From contig NC_058158.1 in NCBI RefSeq assembly GCF_020080835.1, positions 10,664,001 through 10,728,000 of the forward strand: a DNA stretch of 64,000 bases, written 5' to 3'. A program made the position numbers and the translations under genes. Shown one piece after another: positions 62,645 through 64,000 of the stretch (positions are counted from its first letter, which is position 1; each line of letters begins with the position of its first letter). A model generated the notes under the pieces. The model worked only from the letters and a program-made list of their open reading frames with translations, did no database searches and was not told the DNA's origin. Source of the stretch: Cotesia glomerata. Taxonomy: Eukaryota; Arthropoda; Insecta; Hymenoptera; Braconidae.

Positions 62645-63385
62645 CTAGCAACCTTGCAGTCACAATGTGACTGGGGAACTATAAATAAACAAAATTACTT
62701 TATTAAATAATGACTTTTTTTAAATTGCACTGTACTTTTTTAACTATTGATATTCTTAAAGATATAAGCTCATCCCGATGTTAGGCTCATCAAGATCTTT
62801 CATTTGAGTACCCACATGCATTTTTGATATATTTTTTATATATGTACATATATATAATATATATTTTAAAGATATAAGCTCATCCCGATGTTACACTCAT
62901 CAAGAGCTTTCATTTGAGTACCCACATGTATTTTTATATATTTTTCATATATACATACATATAATATATATAAATATATGAAAAATTGATGTGGGTACTC
63001 AAATGAAAGGTCTTGATGAGTGTAACATCGGGATGAGCTTACATCTTTAATAAATATCAATAGTTCACAAGATACAAGGTCGTTTCTTAATTATGTTAAA
63101 TTACACTGTACTTTTTTAACTATTGACATTTTTAAAGATATAAGCTCATCTCGATGTTATACTCGTCAAGAGCTTTCATTTGAATGCCCACATGCATTTT
63201 TATATATTTTTCATATATACATATATACATAATATATATAAATATATGAAAAATTGATGTGGGTACTCAAATGAAAGGTCTTGATGAGTGTAATGTCGGG
63301 ATGAGCTTATATCTTTAAAAATGTCAAAATATTTCACGAGATACAAGGTCATTTCTTAATTATGTATTTAGAAATTCAAAATTTA
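62645..63385 (-). mobile_element. Non-autonomous Helitron copy 16 (-), 5'-truncated
   Basis: CTAG end at 62645-62648; the hairpin's outer arm is partly lost (GTGACTGGGG). A half palindrome is fused at TATAATATATATTTTAAAG (about 62855-62873) to two full modules, with the same fusion as in copy 4. The family match ends near AATTATGTATTTAGA at about 63370. Confidence 0.82.
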
Positions 63386-64000
63386 CGAATTTTTCAAAAA
63401 TAATTTTTATTTTGTTCAAAGAATCCTTCAAAAATAAAGTAAATTGTAAGTTTTATATTTTTTGTATAAAATTATTATCAGAAATAGGATGAAAAAAAGT
63501 GTTAGACAAAAATAGAGCACTGCAATTTATAATTAATCGAGTTTTTTACTTTTTTTTTTGTTGTTATACCTCGTGGTTGGCAGAGTTACACAGCAAAACT
63601 GAGTAGCCGGGTGCATGGGGTAAATTTTACAGATAGCTCGGCGGTAAGGAAGCAAAAGCGAAAGTGAAGAGGAGGAGAACGAGAGGGAATATGACAGAGG
63701 GAAAGCGAGAAAAGGGGGTGGGAGCTCCCATAGGAGTTTGGAAGTTTTGCCAGTGATTGGCAGTGCGAATGAATTCGTGGTGCAGGGAAACTAATGGGAC
63801 CCTCTTCTCTCTTCCCGGTTCTATATATCGTTGTCGCTCTGATTGATAACTTCGTCTTTTCCGTTTCCTCTACAAACCTCGTACCGGGAGTCTCTTTCTT
63901 CCATCAGAAAGATAAAAATCGATAAGCGATGTTGGTAATAAAATGAAATAAAATAAAAAAAAAGTTTAACCGTAGCCTATAGTTTAGTCCCTTGCGTGAA
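63386..64000. other. Intron, GC-richer purine tract, no gene
   Basis: After AT-rich DNA, 63590-63900 is GC-richer with a purine-rich stretch (63650-63720). No exon is recognised. Confidence 0.4.

Noticed and set aside
1..64000. Proviral virus segment or polydnavirus circle, considered because the window may be from a parasitoid wasp
   Set aside because: No direct-repeat junctions flanking a gene-bearing block and no recognisable viral gene families were seen. The one unknown relic (52484-53520) is not enough.

Overview
The window looks like AT-rich insect nuclear DNA. Long poly-A/T and TA tracts, short GC-richer islands, eukaryotic GT-AG splice signals, non-LTR retrotransposon tails, MITEs and a Helitron family are all present. 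There are no bacterial operons, rRNA genes or CRISPR arrays. The repeat texture would suit a hymenopteran such as a parasitoid wasp, but nothing here fixes the species.

The best protein-coding signal is two small exons near the two ends, on the + strand. Exon 552-632 (27 codons) and exon 61962-62036 (25 codons) each have a clean AG acceptor and a strong GT donor. Both start and end in phase 0. Read in order they give the first strand and helix, then the next two strands, of a PTB/PID phosphotyrosine-binding domain. If they are adjacent exons, the 61.3 kb between them is one giant intron, and nearly everything else in the window lies inside it.

The intron is filled with mobile DNA. The dominant element is a non-autonomous Helitron family with 16 copies or fragments on both strands, about 10 kb in total. 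Complete copies start TCTATATTATT and end with an 8-bp-stem hairpin followed by CTAG or CTAA, and nearly all sit between A and T. Each carries one to three near-perfect palindromes of about 190 bp built around a TA core, sometimes in tandem with a period near 265 bp. Other elements are a 5'-truncated LINE with a 16-bp target duplication (20989-21955), two LINE tails (6785-7163 inside a Helitron, and about 55950-56775 with a MITE inside it), a TA-flanked MITE family (36268-37088, 37113-37325, 56323-56543), three further inverted-repeat elements (694-1416, 45361-45826, about 58803-60624), a tRNA-derived SINE, and a dispersed repeat with core GCGCCACCTGTCGG (seven copies).

Weaker signals of transcription inside the intron: a CpG-rich island with an initiator TCAGT, a DPE-compatible hexamer at the expected +28 position and a GAG|GTAAGT donor (28940-29205); a double-CCAAT island at 12000-12150 upstream of two micro-exons (13265-13378); a minus-strand open exon ending at a GTAAG donor (47646-47897); and a probably decayed minus-strand coding region of unknown identity (about 52484-53520). 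The remaining stretches are AT-rich DNA in which I see no gene.
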